Notes: generated by a model from the letters alone, not told the origin. DNA of 35,550 nt from Spirochaetaceae bacterium (GCA_031272345.1 JAISTZ010000182.1:1-35550), one strand, 5' to 3'; shown: positions 1-7,941, counted from the first letter of the stretch. Made by a program: numbers and translations.

Positions 1-1
1 G

Positions 2-1414
2 TACAAGGACACCCTCACGGTGGTGCTCGCCGAGGACCCCCTTACGCTGGATCCCCAGAGCGCCAACAAGGTGATTATCTGGTCGGTCATCCCCTACTTT
101 TATGATTCCCTCTTAAAAGAAAACCAGGACGGCACCGTCGAGCCCAAGCTGGCGGTGGAGTGGCAGCTCCTCGACGACGTCACCTGGCGGTTCAAGCTCA
201 GGCAGGGAGTCAAATTCCACAACGGGAACCCCTTCACCGCGGAGGACGTGCTCTATTCGTTCCAGCGGGCCAAGAAGAATCCCCTGTCGGCGTCGACCTT
301 CCAGTATTTCGACACGGACAACACCAAAATCCTGGACGACTACACCATAGACGTCAAACTGTTCCGGCCCTATGCCCCGATTTTCAACACCCTCACCAAT
401 GCCCGGGGCTTCATTGTGGACAAGGAGTACGTGGAGGAAGTGGGGGACGCCAAGGCCGCCATCAACCCCATCGGAACGGGCCCGTACAAGTTCGTCAGTT
501 GGATCTCCGGCAGCGAGCTCCGGGGAACCCGGTTTGACGACTACTGGGACGACAGGGCCGTCACCCAGAACGTGGTGGTCAAATTCATCACCGAGGCGTC
601 CAACCGGGCGATCGAGCTGGAAACGGGCAACGCGGACATCATCTACGAAATCGACAGCGCCGACGCGGACAGGGTCGAGGCCTTCCCCAACGCCCACATC
701 GTCTCGGGCACCTCCTTCCGGTACCACACCCTCACCTTCAGTATGCAGGACCCGATCCTCAAGGACAAGCGGGTGCGCTACGCCCTCTCCCTGGGGGTGG
801 ACAAGCCCGCCCTGGTAAAGGCGGTCTTCGGGAACACGGCGGTCGCCGCCAGCGGCTTCATGCCCCCCACGGTCTTCGCGTATAAAGACACGGGGGTCCT
901 GCCCTACGACCCGGCTGAGGCAAAACGGCTCCTCGCGGAGGCGGGGTATCCCAACGGGGTCACCTTCAAATTCCTCCACGAGGCCCGGGAGGTCGACTTC
1001 CGGATGGCCGAGGTCATCCAGAACATGTGGAAGCAGATCGGAGTCACCCTGGAGGACTACGCCATGGAATCCAAGACCTACGCCGCCGGGGGCAACAAGT
1101 TCCAGGTGGGCCAGCGGGCGGGAAACGCCGACGAAGCGTCCAACATCCTCATCATCTACGATTCGGCCTTTGCGGATAAGCTCCAGGGGAACGACAAAAA
1201 ACTCGACGACATGCTCCACAACGCCATGACCCTCTACGATGCGGACAAGCGGGCGGCGGCCTATGCGGAGATTCAGGACTACCTCTACGACCAGCGCTGG
1301 TCGGTCCCCCTGGCCTTTACGGACGCCCTCTACGGGGTAAGCGACAAGGTGCAGAACTTCCAGTTCCACCCCAACCAGCGGCTCGAGGTGTGGAAGATGT
1401 CGGTGCTGCAATAG
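2..1414 (+). CDS. ABC transporter substrate-binding protein, SBP_bac_5 (oligopeptide/dipeptide) family, 5'-truncated
   Basis: Extracytoplasmic binding protein that would hand peptides or similar ligands to the permeases encoded directly downstream. The reading frame is open from base 2, so the signal peptide and true start lie outside the window; an internal GTG at 20 is not a real start. Visible family marks are the early TLDPQSA stretch, the VKFHNGNPFTAEDV block typical of DppA/OppA-like proteins, a GTGPYKF motif, and the C-terminal segment with QIGV and the aromatic-rich close. About 470 residues are present, close to a full mature protein. It is followed after 24 bases by a DppB-like permease. 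The ligand cannot be read from sequence; peptides are the default, but the enzymes in the operon suggest an amide or oxo-acid-linked compound. Confidence 0.93.
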   Translation, partial: YKDTLTVVLAEDPLTLDPQSANKVIIWSVIPYFYDSLLKENQDGTVEPKLAVEWQLLDDVTWRFKLRQGVKFHNGNPFTAEDVLYSFQRAKKNPLSASTFQYFDTDNTKILDDYTIDVKLFRPYAPIFNTLTNARGFIVDKEYVEEVGDAKAAINPIGTGPYKFVSWISGSELRGTRFDDYWDDRAVTQNVVVKFITEASNRAIELETGNADIIYEIDSADADRVEAFPNAHIVSGTSFRYHTLTFSMQDPILKDKRVRYALSLGVDKPALVKAVFGNTAVAASGFMPPTVFAYKDTGVLPYDPAEAKRLLAEAGYPNGVTFKFLHEAREVDFRMAEVIQNMWKQIGVTLEDYAMESKTYAAGGNKFQVGQRAGNADEASNILIIYDSAFADKLQGNDKKLDDMLHNAMTLYDADKRAAAYAEIQDYLYDQRWSVPLAFTDALYGVSDKVQNFQFHPNQRLEVWKMSVLQ

Positions 1415-1438
1415 GCCGGGCGGCGTCCGGGGGCAGGT

Positions 1439-2425
1439 ATGGTACGGTTCGTTGTAAAAAGACTTCTCATGGGAATTTTTGTTCTTGCGGGGGTGTCTTT
1501 TATCGTCTTTACCCTGCTCTACCTTTCGCCCCAGGACGCCGCCGAGACCATCCTGGGCAACATGGCCACCGAGGAAGACCGGGCGATGTTCCGCTCCGAA
1601 CACGGCCTGGACAAGCCCTTCCTGGCGCAGTACGGCTCGTATCTTTCCAACATCGTGCTCCACGGGGACATGGGCACCTCCTACGCCAGCAAGCAGCCGG
1701 TGGTGACGGAGATTCTCCAGCGGTTCCCCACCACCTTCAAGCTGGCGGGGCTGAGCATCATCCTGGCGTCCCTCCTGGGGATAACCCTGGGGCTCGCGGC
1801 GGCGGTCAAGCAGAACTCCATCTTCGACAACCTCTGCACGTTTTTCAGCGTCCTGGGGGTGTCCATGCCGAATTTCTGGCTGGGCATGATGATGATTCTC
1901 CTCTTCTCGGTCACCCTAAAAATTCTGCCCCCCTCCGGGTTCGGCACCCCCCTGCACTGGATCATGCCCGTCATCGCCCTGGGCATCCACGCGGCGTCCA
2001 ACATCATGCGCATGACCCGGTCCAGCGTGCTGGAGGTTATCCGCCAGGACTACATCCGCACCGCCAACGCCAAGGGCCTGGAGGAACGGAAGGTGGTGGC
2101 CGTGCACGTGCTCAAGAACGCCCTCATCCCCATCGTCACGGTTATCGGCTATGCCTTCGGCAGACTCATGGGCGGGGCGGTCATGGTGGAATCGATCTTT
2201 TCCATCCCCGGCCTGGGGAAGCTCATGGTCGACGCCATCAAGGTCAAGAACATCCCCCTGGTGCAGGGCAGTGTGCTCTACATCGCCTTTGTGCTGGTCC
2301 TGGTGAACATCCTGGTGGACGTGCTCTACTTCTTTATCGACCCAAGAATCCGCGCCCAGTTCGAGACCTTCCATATAAAACGGGCGGGGCAAGCCCAGGA
2401 GGCCGCAAAGTATGAACCGGCATAG
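1439..2425 (+). CDS. ABC transporter permease, DppB/OppB family
   Basis: Inner-membrane permease subunit of the peptide-type importer, 328 residues, typical for DppB. The N-terminus has the family's first membrane segment followed by the periplasmic stretch around LSPQDAAETILG and HGLDKPF. Five further hydrophobic segments follow. The cytoplasmic EAA loop, which docks on the ATPases, is seen around residues 205-225 (TANAKGLEERKV). The ATG at 1439 follows a GGGGCAGG purine stretch; an overlapping frame opening at 1390 is a shadow. The gene sits 24 bases after the binding protein and overlaps the next permease gene by 14 bases, so the two permeases are probably translationally coupled. Confidence 0.95.
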   Translation: MVRFVVKRLLMGIFVLAGVSFIVFTLLYLSPQDAAETILGNMATEEDRAMFRSEHGLDKPFLAQYGSYLSNIVLHGDMGTSYASKQPVVTEILQRFPTTFKLAGLSIILASLLGITLGLAAAVKQNSIFDNLCTFFSVLGVSMPNFWLGMMMILLFSVTLKILPPSGFGTPLHWIMPVIALGIHAASNIMRMTRSSVLEVIRQDYIRTANAKGLEERKVVAVHVLKNALIPIVTVIGYAFGRLMGGAVMVESIFSIPGLGKLMVDAIKVKNIPLVQGSVLYIAFVLVLVNILVDVLYFFIDPRIRAQFETFHIKRAGQAQEAAKYEPA

Positions 2426-3263
2426 CAGCCCCCTCTCCGACGCCCTGGAGCGGTTCAGCAAAAACAGACTCGCGGTGGCAAGCTGCTTCGTCATCCTGGT
2501 CTACCTCTTCTGCGCCCTCTTTCCCCAGGCGGTGGCCCCCTACGGGTATGACGACCAGAATTTGCAGGAGATGTTCCTGTCACCCTCAAGGGAACACCCG
2601 TGCGGCACGGACAACCTGGGCCGGGACATCTTCAGCCGCATGGTCTGGGGAAGCCGCATCTCCCTCACCATCGGCATCCTCTCCGTGGCGATTTCCCTGA
2701 GCGCGGGCCTGGTTCTGGGGTGCCTGGCGGGGTATTGCGGCGAGCGGATTGACAACCTGATCATGCGCCTCATGGACGTGTTCATGGCAATCCCCAGCGT
2801 CCTCCTGGCGATCGCGGTGGTGGCGTCCCTGGGAATCGGGTTCAAAAACATGGTCATCGCCATCTCCCTTGCGCCCATCCCCCAGTACGCCCGGCTCATC
2901 CGGGGCGCCGTGCTCTCGGTCAAGTACAAGGATTTCGTCACCGCGTCCTATGCGGACGGGGCCGGGGGTCTCTGGGTGATTCGGCGGCACATACTCCCCA
3001 ACTGCCTGGCCCCGATCATCGTGCAGGCCACCACCAACATCGCCGTGGCCATTCTGACAGCTTCGTCCCTGAGCTTCATCGGCTTGGGAATCGTGCCGCC
3101 CACGCCGGAGTGGGGGGCCATGCTGTCGGCGGGCAGGGCCTACTTCCGGGACCACTGGTTTGTGGTCACCTTTCCGGGGCTGGCGATCATGTTCGCCGTC
3201 CTGGCGTTCAACCTGTTCGGAGACGGCCTCCGGGACGCCCTGGACCCCAAAATGCGCCGCTGA
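2412..3263 (+). CDS. ABC transporter permease, DppC/OppC family
   Basis: Second permease of the importer, 283 residues. It has an OppC-type N-terminal membrane anchor (residues about 15-40), then an extracytoplasmic region with HPCGTDNLGRDIFSR, which is highly typical of DppC/OppC. A binding-protein-dependent transport domain follows, with the EAA loop near ASYADGAGG. The start is well supported: AGGAGG at 2397-2402 lies inside the previous gene, nine bases before the ATG. A stop-to-start gap of 34 bases precedes the next gene, which has its own strong ribosome binding site. Confidence 0.95.
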   Translation: MNRHSSPLSDALERFSKNRLAVASCFVILVYLFCALFPQAVAPYGYDDQNLQEMFLSPSREHPCGTDNLGRDIFSRMVWGSRISLTIGILSVAISLSAGLVLGCLAGYCGERIDNLIMRLMDVFMAIPSVLLAIAVVASLGIGFKNMVIAISLAPIPQYARLIRGAVLSVKYKDFVTASYADGAGGLWVIRRHILPNCLAPIIVQATTNIAVAILTASSLSFIGLGIVPPTPEWGAMLSAGRAYFRDHWFVVTFPGLAIMFAVLAFNLFGDGLRDALDPKMRR

Positions 3264-3283
3264 ATACGAAAAAATTCACTGTC

Positions 3284-3300
3284 AAGGAGGCAGTACATTG
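3284..3300 (+). promoter_or_regulatory. Strong ribosome binding site that fixes a TTG start
   Basis: AAGGAGG at 3284-3290 is followed by a seven-base spacer and TTG at 3298. The frame is open further upstream (to 3160), but that extension lies inside the permease gene in another frame. The Shine-Dalgarno sequence therefore decides the nitrilase start. Confidence 0.85.
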
Positions 3301-4134
3301 ATAAAAAAGTATACAATAGCCCTCATTCAGCTCAACACCCAGGACAACTTCGAGGCAAATCTTGAAGCCATAAAAAAATATGTTGACGAAGCCGCCTCCG
3401 CGGGGGCGAAGCTCGCGTCCTTCCCGGAGGTGATGAACTTCATCGGCGAGCGGAACGGCCCCATAGTCCACCTGCCCGAGGGGGAGGACGGCCCCACCTT
3501 CACCCTGCTTTCGTCCCTGGCAAAGAAATACGGCGTCTACATCCACGGCGGAAGCTGGGCGGAGAAAAAAGAGGGCGACAAAAAATTCTACAACACCACC
3601 TGGCTGTTTTCCCCGGAGGGCGCGGCGATCGCCAGGTACCGCAAGATTCACACCTTCGACATCGTGCTTCCCGACGGCACGGCCACCCTGGAATCAGACC
3701 GGGTCGCCAAGGGTGACAAAATCGTCACCGCGGAGACCGAGCTGGGGGTCCTCGGGTTCACGATCTGCTACGACCTCCGGTTCCCGGAACTCTTCAGACT
3801 CCTCACCCTCCGGGGGGCCCAGGTGATCTTTGTGCCCGCGAACTTCACCACCCCCACGGGCAAGGACCACTGGGAGCCCCTGATCCGCGCCAGGGCAATA
3901 GAAAATTCCTGCTACGTGGCCGCCACGGGGCAGTGGGGCAAAAACGCCCGCACCCTGGCCTTCGGGAACAGTATGCTGGCTGACCCCTGGGGAACGGTTG
4001 TTGCCCGGGGGCGGGAATCCCCGGGAGTCACCCTGGGGCAGGTTGACCTGGACTACTGCGCCGCCGTGCGGGAGAAGATGCAGACCCTGCAAAATCTCAG
4101 GCCGGACGTGTACAGGCTGGAGGAGGTGCGGTGA
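3298..4134 (+). CDS. Carbon-nitrogen hydrolase (nitrilase superfamily, Nit1/Nit2-like amidase)
   Basis: Cytoplasmic amidase of 278 residues, close to the usual length for Nit-type omega-amidases and deaminated-glutathione amidases. The catalytic triad is visible: Glu44 in FPEV, Lys116 in YRKIHTFD, and Cys157 in the ICYDLRFPELFR block. That cysteine block resembles Nit1/Nit2 more than true nitrilases or N-carbamoylases. It would release ammonia from an amide, often of a 2-oxo acid. It begins with TTG behind a near-perfect ribosome binding site, and its stop overlaps the next ATG by one base (TGATG). Its placement between the permease and ATPase genes of a peptide-type importer suggests that it acts on the imported compound or its product. 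The substrate is not determined by sequence. Confidence 0.88.
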   Translation: MIKKYTIALIQLNTQDNFEANLEAIKKYVDEAASAGAKLASFPEVMNFIGERNGPIVHLPEGEDGPTFTLLSSLAKKYGVYIHGGSWAEKKEGDKKFYNTTWLFSPEGAAIARYRKIHTFDIVLPDGTATLESDRVAKGDKIVTAETELGVLGFTICYDLRFPELFRLLTLRGAQVIFVPANFTTPTGKDHWEPLIRARAIENSCYVAATGQWGKNARTLAFGNSMLADPWGTVVARGRESPGVTLGQVDLDYCAAVREKMQTLQNLRPDVYRLEEVR

Positions 4135-4796
4135 TGGCGGTGGACGCGGAAATCCTTGAACGGTGCAAAAAGGTTGACCCGGCCACCATCGGGCATTTCA
4201 TCAGCGGCGGCTTCATGCACCCCCGCATGAAGCCCCTGAACCGCTCGTGCAGGGTCATCGGGCCGGCCCTCACGGTGCGCATCCCGGGGAAGGACTCCGG
4301 GGCCCTGTACCACGCCCTCAAACACGGTGAACCGGGCTCCGTGGTGGTGGTGGACCGCTGCGGGGACGGCGTCTACGCCTGCGTGGGGGAGCTCGTGGCC
4401 TACTGCGCGGAAAAGCGGGGCTTCGCGGGCATGGTCATCGACGGGCCCGTCACGGATTCCGCCGTGCTGGAGCGCTCGTCCTTTCCGGTGTTCGCCACGG
4501 GGATTTCCGTGGTCACCACGGTTGTGTACGGAATCACCGGGGACTGGGGCAAGCCGGTCCAGTGCGCGGGGGCGGCGGTGCGGCCCGGGGACATCGTGTT
4601 CGGCGACGCGGACGGGGTTGTCGTGATCGACCCGGCGGACCTGGAGCGGGTGCTCCTCCGGGCGGAGGCGGCCCTGGAACGGGAAAAAACCATAAGGAGC
4701 TACATCGACGGGCACGGTTTTTTCCCCATGGACATCGACAAGCTCATGGAGGCCCGTGTGCCGGACATGATCGACGCAATCAAGCGGAAAACGTAA
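4134..4796 (+). CDS. RraA-like / HMG-oxaloacetate aldolase family protein
   Basis: 220 residues with the RraA-type swivelling fold. This family contains class II 4-hydroxy-4-methyl-2-oxoglutarate/oxaloacetate aldolases, which cleave to pyruvate using a divalent metal, and the RNase E inhibitor RraA. Visible marks are the GSVVVVD strand (68-74), GELVAYCA (85-92), the GMVIDGPVTD loop (99-108) and the PGDIVFGDADGVVVI segment. In characterised aldolases the loop reads DGxxRD; here the Arg is Thr107 while Asp108 is kept, so classical aldolase chemistry is doubtful. ATG 4134 is preferred over GTG 4131 because AGGAGG at 4121-4126 gives a seven-base spacer. It overlaps the amidase stop by one base and is followed 16 bases later by the first ATPase gene. 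Confidence 0.85.
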   Translation: MAVDAEILERCKKVDPATIGHFISGGFMHPRMKPLNRSCRVIGPALTVRIPGKDSGALYHALKHGEPGSVVVVDRCGDGVYACVGELVAYCAEKRGFAGMVIDGPVTDSAVLERSSFPVFATGISVVTTVVYGITGDWGKPVQCAGAAVRPGDIVFGDADGVVVIDPADLERVLLRAEAALEREKTIRSYIDGHGFFPMDIDKLMEARVPDMIDAIKRKT

Positions 4797-4812
4797 AGCG
4801 GGGTATAAAAAA

Positions 4813-5817
4813 ATGGAAGAGACCGGCGGGGCCACCGGGGGGGAAACCATACTCGAAGTTTCCGGCCTGGATGTGACCATCCGCAAAAAAAAGGCGAACC
4901 TCTTTGCCGTCAGGGACGTGTGTTTTTCCCTGCGGGAGGGGACCACCCTGGGGGTGGTGGGGGAATCCGGCAGCGGCAAGAGCATGACCGCCCTTGCGGT
5001 GATGCGGCTCCTTGCGGAGCCGGTCTGCCGCATAAGCCGGGGGGAGGCGCTCTTCCAGGGCAGGGACCTCCGCACCCTGTCACCCAGGGAGATGCGGGCC
5101 ATCAGGGGCAACAACATGGCCATGATCTTCCAGGAACCCATGACGAGCCTCAACCCGGTGCTCACCATCGGCTATCAAATCCAGGAAACCCTGCTCTGCC
5201 ACGAAAAAATCAGCCCCAGGGAGGCCCGCAGCCGGTGCGTGGGGCTCCTGGAGAAGGTGGGAATCCCCCTGCCGGAACAGCGGCTCCGGGAATACCCCTA
5301 CCAGCTCTCCGGCGGCATGAGGCAGCGGGTCATGATCGCCATGGCCCTGGCCTGTCACCCCCGGCTCCTCATCTGCGACGAGCCCACCACCGCCCTGGAC
5401 GTGACCATCCAGTCCCAGATCTTGTCCCTGATAAATGAGCTGAAAAAAGAAACCCGGGCCGCGGTCATGCTGATCACCCACGACATGGGCATCATCGGGG
5501 AAATGGCGGACCAGGTGCTGGTGATGTACGCCGGCATGGTGATGGAATACGCCGCCATCACCGGCCTCCTTGAAGAGCCCCTCCACCCCTACACGGCGGC
5601 CCTCATCGACAGCATCCCCAGCCTGACGGAACAGCGGGAGACCCTGCGGGAAATTCCCGGCTCGGTTCCCTCCCTGGACGAGCTGCCCCCGGGGTGCCTC
5701 TTCCACACCCGCTGCGCCTATTGCCGGGAGATCTGCCGCACAGGGATTCCCGGCCTAACCAGTTACCGGGGCAGAACCGTGCGGTGCTGGAAATACACTC
5801 CCCGGTGGGAAAGGTGA
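4813..5817 (+). CDS. Peptide ABC transporter ATP-binding protein, DppD/OppD family
   Basis: ATPase subunit of the importer, 334 residues. Walker A GESGSGKS is at 50-57. The Q-loop (IFQEPMTSLNP), the LSGGMRQR signature, Walker B LLICDEPTTALD and an H-loop (ITHDMG) follow in order. The C-terminal oligopeptide-transporter extension carries the usual cysteines (CLFHTRCAYCREIC), which in this family can bind an iron-sulphur cluster. There is no strong Shine-Dalgarno sequence before the ATG; only GCGGGG at 4799-4804 is seen. It is followed eight bases later by the partner ATPase. Confidence 0.96.
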   Translation: MEETGGATGGETILEVSGLDVTIRKKKANLFAVRDVCFSLREGTTLGVVGESGSGKSMTALAVMRLLAEPVCRISRGEALFQGRDLRTLSPREMRAIRGNNMAMIFQEPMTSLNPVLTIGYQIQETLLCHEKISPREARSRCVGLLEKVGIPLPEQRLREYPYQLSGGMRQRVMIAMALACHPRLLICDEPTTALDVTIQSQILSLINELKKETRAAVMLITHDMGIIGEMADQVLVMYAGMVMEYAAITGLLEEPLHPYTAALIDSIPSLTEQRETLREIPGSVPSLDELPPGCLFHTRCAYCREICRTGIPGLTSYRGRTVRCWKYTPRWER

Positions 5818-5825
5818 GCGTTGCC

Positions 5826-6779
5826 ATGGGTGAAACCTGTATTCTTGAAGGAATAAATCTGCGGAAATGGTTCCCGGTCCGGGGACAGGGGGCCTGCCTC
5901 AAGGCCCTGGACGGGGTTTCCCTCAGGGTGGAGAAGGGCCAGACTCTGGGGATTGTGGGGGAATCCGGCTGCGGCAAGTCCACCCTGGGCCGGGTGTTGA
6001 CCCGGGTGCACGAGCCCACCGGGGGGACTCTCCTCTTCCACGGCCGGGACGTGACCTCCCTGCGGGGCCGGGACCTGATTCCCTTCAGGGACAGGGTAAA
6101 GATGATCTTCCAGGACCCCTACGACGTGCTCGATCCCAGGATGAATGTCCGGGAAATCATCGAGGAGCCCCTGCTCATCCGCCGGGTCTATCCCTCCAGG
6201 CAGGGGCGCACCCAGCGGGTGCTCGAAACCATGGAGCGGGTGGGCCTTTCCGAGGACTACCTGGACCGGTATCCCCACGAATTTTCCGGGGGCCAGCGCC
6301 AGCGCATCGGAATCGCCCGGTCGATCGTGCTCAATCCGGAGCTCATCATCTGTGACGAGCCCGTGTCCGCCCTGGACGTGTCGATTCAGGCCAAAATCAT
6401 CAACCTCCTCAAGGAACTGCAAAATTCCCTGAACCTGTCGTATATTTTCATCTCCCATGACCTGGGGGTGGTAAAGCACATCTCCACCCACGTGATGGTC
6501 ATGTACCTGGGCCGGGTGGTGGAGGCCGCGCCCAAGGAGGACCTCTTCGCGTCCCCCGCCCACCCCTACACCAGGGCTCTCCTCTCGGCCATCCCGGACT
6601 TTAAAGACCGGACAAAACAGGGCGCCCCCCTTACCGGGGAGATTCCCAGCCCGATCAACCCGCCCCCGGGCTGCCGCTTCCACACCCGCTGCCCCCAGGC
6701 CCAGGGCATCTGCACGGAGCAGGACCCCCCGGCGCGGCCCCTGGGAAACGGGGGATTCTGCGCCTGCCATTTCTGCTGA
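5826..6779 (+). CDS. Peptide ABC transporter ATP-binding protein, DppF/OppF family
   Basis: Second ATPase of the importer, 317 residues from ATG 5826. Walker A GESGCGKS is at 45-52, the Q-loop reads IFQDPYDVLDPR, the signature FSGGQRQR, and Walker B LIICDEPVSALD. The C-terminal tail has the paired-cysteine oligopeptide motif (CRFHTRCPQAQGIC). The frame is open back to 5694, but that stretch overlaps the previous ATPase gene. AAGGTGAG at 5811-5818 gives a seven-base spacer to ATG 5826; GTG 5814 is a less likely start. This is the last gene of the importer operon. No clear terminator follows before the next promoter. Confidence 0.95.
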   Translation: MGETCILEGINLRKWFPVRGQGACLKALDGVSLRVEKGQTLGIVGESGCGKSTLGRVLTRVHEPTGGTLLFHGRDVTSLRGRDLIPFRDRVKMIFQDPYDVLDPRMNVREIIEEPLLIRRVYPSRQGRTQRVLETMERVGLSEDYLDRYPHEFSGGQRQRIGIARSIVLNPELIICDEPVSALDVSIQAKIINLLKELQNSLNLSYIFISHDLGVVKHISTHVMVMYLGRVVEAAPKEDLFASPAHPYTRALLSAIPDFKDRTKQGAPLTGEIPSPINPPPGCRFHTRCPQAQGICTEQDPPARPLGNGGFCACHFC

Positions 6780-6808
6780 GGCCCGGCTCCGTTACCTGTC
6801 CCCGCGCC

Positions 6809-6837
6809 TTGACAGTCCGGCCCATGGGGTGTAGAGT
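6809..6837 (+). promoter_or_regulatory. Sigma-70 promoter for the Uma2 gene
   Basis: TTGACA at 6809-6814 and TAGAGT at 6832-6837, with a 17-base spacer. The predicted transcription start is near 6844, a short leader before ATG 6858. Confidence 0.7.
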
Positions 6838-6857
6838 TTATTGTACGAGGGTAAGAA

Positions 6858-7436
6858 ATGGCAGTAACCGATGTAAAAGAAAAGGAGTCCTATACCTATG
6901 CCGACGTCCTCTCATGGGACGAAGACCTGCGGGCCGAGCTTGTTGGGGGGGAGCTTTTTATGATGTCAGAGCCGACGACCGCCCACCAGGCGGTGTTGGG
7001 GGAGATTTTTGTCCAATTGCACCGGTTCCTCAGGGGCAAACCCTGCAAGGTGTTCCCCGCGCCCTTCGGGGTCAGGCTCTTTCCCAAGGCCGACAACAGT
7101 GACGACACGGTCCTTGAGCCGGACATCGTGGTGGTGTGCGACCGCTCCAAACTCGACGCCCGGGGCTGCAAGGGCGCGCCGGACCTGATAATCGAGATTT
7201 TGTCCCCCTCGACCGCCCTCTACGACAGGAACACCAAGTTCAAGAAATACCTGGCCGCCGGTGTGCGGGAATACTGGATCGTTGACCCTGAGTTTAAGCA
7301 GGTCCAGGCCTTTGTTCTGGACAACGGCCGGTATGTCGCGTCGGTCTATGACGAAAACGATGAAGCGCCGGTTTCGGTGCTGCCCGGCTGCGCCATCAAC
7401 CTGGCCGATGCGTTCTCCTATTTAGGCGAACCCTAG
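6858..7436 (+). CDS. Uma2-family (DUF820) putative restriction-endonuclease-fold protein
   Basis: 192 residues with the PD-(D/E)xK fold layout of the Uma2/DUF820 family. The visible core is LEPDIVVVCD, followed by PDLIIEILSPST, then a YWIVDP strand near the end, which supply the acidic residues and the E..K pair. The biological function of this family is not established; members occur in many copies in cyanobacteria and some anaerobes. It has its own promoter. GAGG at 6847-6850 acts as a weak ribosome binding site before ATG 6858. It is convergent with the Feo-associated pair, with only 12 bases between stop codons. Confidence 0.88.
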   Translation: MAVTDVKEKESYTYADVLSWDEDLRAELVGGELFMMSEPTTAHQAVLGEIFVQLHRFLRGKPCKVFPAPFGVRLFPKADNSDDTVLEPDIVVVCDRSKLDARGCKGAPDLIIEILSPSTALYDRNTKFKKYLAAGVREYWIVDPEFKQVQAFVLDNGRYVASVYDENDEAPVSVLPGCAINLADAFSYLGEP

Positions 7437-7448
7437 GGGACCATCCGG

Positions 7449-7574
7449 TCACTCGCCCTTCCCGCAGCCCCCGCACCCGCAGCCGCATCCGCCCCGCTTG
7501 AGCCGCCGGACTACCCGGTGCACCGTGAAGGCCAGGGCCAGGAGGACTACCCCCGCCACGATGACATTAGTCAC
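7449..7574 (-). CDS. FeoB-associated Cys-rich membrane protein, 41 residues
   Basis: A tiny protein with one N-terminal membrane helix (about residues 4-20, VIVAGVVLLALAFTV), a basic stretch (HRVVRRLKR) and a C-terminal cluster of alternating Cys and Gly. This is the layout of the FeoB-associated Cys-rich family, which sits at the membrane near ferrous iron transporters. The start is GTG 7574, which overlaps the feoA stop within GTGACTAA, so translation is coupled. It is too short for many gene callers. Notably, no feoB lies next to it in this window. Metal binding by the Cys tail is plausible but not shown. Confidence 0.75.
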   Translation of the reverse strand: MTNVIVAGVVLLALAFTVHRVVRRLKRGGCGCGCGGCGKGE

Positions 7575-7845
7575 AGGCTTCCCCCTGGGGCTCCGGGGGA
7601 AATTCCAGCGCGTCCCCGTGCTTGTTCTCTTTGACTTCGATTCCATCGGCCTCGCTCCGCCTGAGGAGGATCTTGTACCCCAGGATCTGCACCTCAATCG
7701 GCCCGCCGAACAGTTCCCGCCGGATGATGAAACCCCTCGTCCCCTGGATGAAGCCCATGTCCGCGAGCCTCCGGCCCACTTCCCGCTCCAGTTTGACCCC
7801 AAGAACCACAAATCCCGCGCCGGGTTTAAGTTTTGACAAAATCAT
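7567..7845 (-). CDS. feoA: FeoA family protein (SH3-like domain)
   Basis: 92 residues, the usual size for a stand-alone FeoA. It shows the characteristic EVGRRLADMGFIQGT block and the final GYKILLRRSEADGIEV strand. FeoA is a small cytoplasmic partner of the FeoB ferrous iron transporter. The ribosome binding site is AAGGAG (complement of 7851-7856), five bases before ATG 7845. A good promoter lies upstream. The next gene overlaps its stop and encodes the Cys-rich Feo accessory protein, but no feoB follows, so it either serves a FeoB elsewhere or is an isolated regulator-like FeoA. Confidence 0.85.
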   Translation of the reverse strand: MILSKLKPGAGFVVLGVKLEREVGRRLADMGFIQGTRGFIIRRELFGGPIEVQILGYKILLRRSEADGIEVKENKHGDALEFPPEPQGEACD

Positions 7846-7873
7846 TCCCGCTCCTTGTTATCAGTCGCTAACT

Positions 7874-7902
7874 ATTGTACGCACAGAATAAGGGTGTGTC
7901 AA
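7874..7902 (-). promoter_or_regulatory. Sigma-70 promoter for feoA
   Basis: On the minus strand TTGACA (7902-7897), a 17-base spacer and TACAAT (7879-7874). The predicted start is near 7867, giving a leader of roughly 20 bases that contains the feoA ribosome binding site. No Fur-type palindrome was recognised here. Confidence 0.8.
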
Positions 7903-7915
7903 GTCTTCGTTTCGC

Positions 7916-7941
7916 GGTGCCAGGCACATGCGCCTGGCACC
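7916..7941. repeat. Perfect 10-bp inverted repeat between divergent genes
   Basis: Arms GGTGCCAGGC (7916-7925) and GCCTGGCACC (7932-7941) are separated by six bases. It lies just upstream of the feoA -35 box and about 60 bases before the Dabb gene, so it is not a terminator for either. It could be an operator or a REP-like palindrome. No second copy was seen in the window. Confidence 0.7.

Noticed and set aside
113-1663. Long minus-strand open frame opposite the binding protein gene
   Set aside because: It has no ribosome binding site and no family motif, and its composition is that of a shadow of the GC-rich coding strand.
3160-3297. Upstream extension of the amidase frame
   Set aside because: It lies within the permease gene, and the strong AAGGAGG sits just before TTG 3298.
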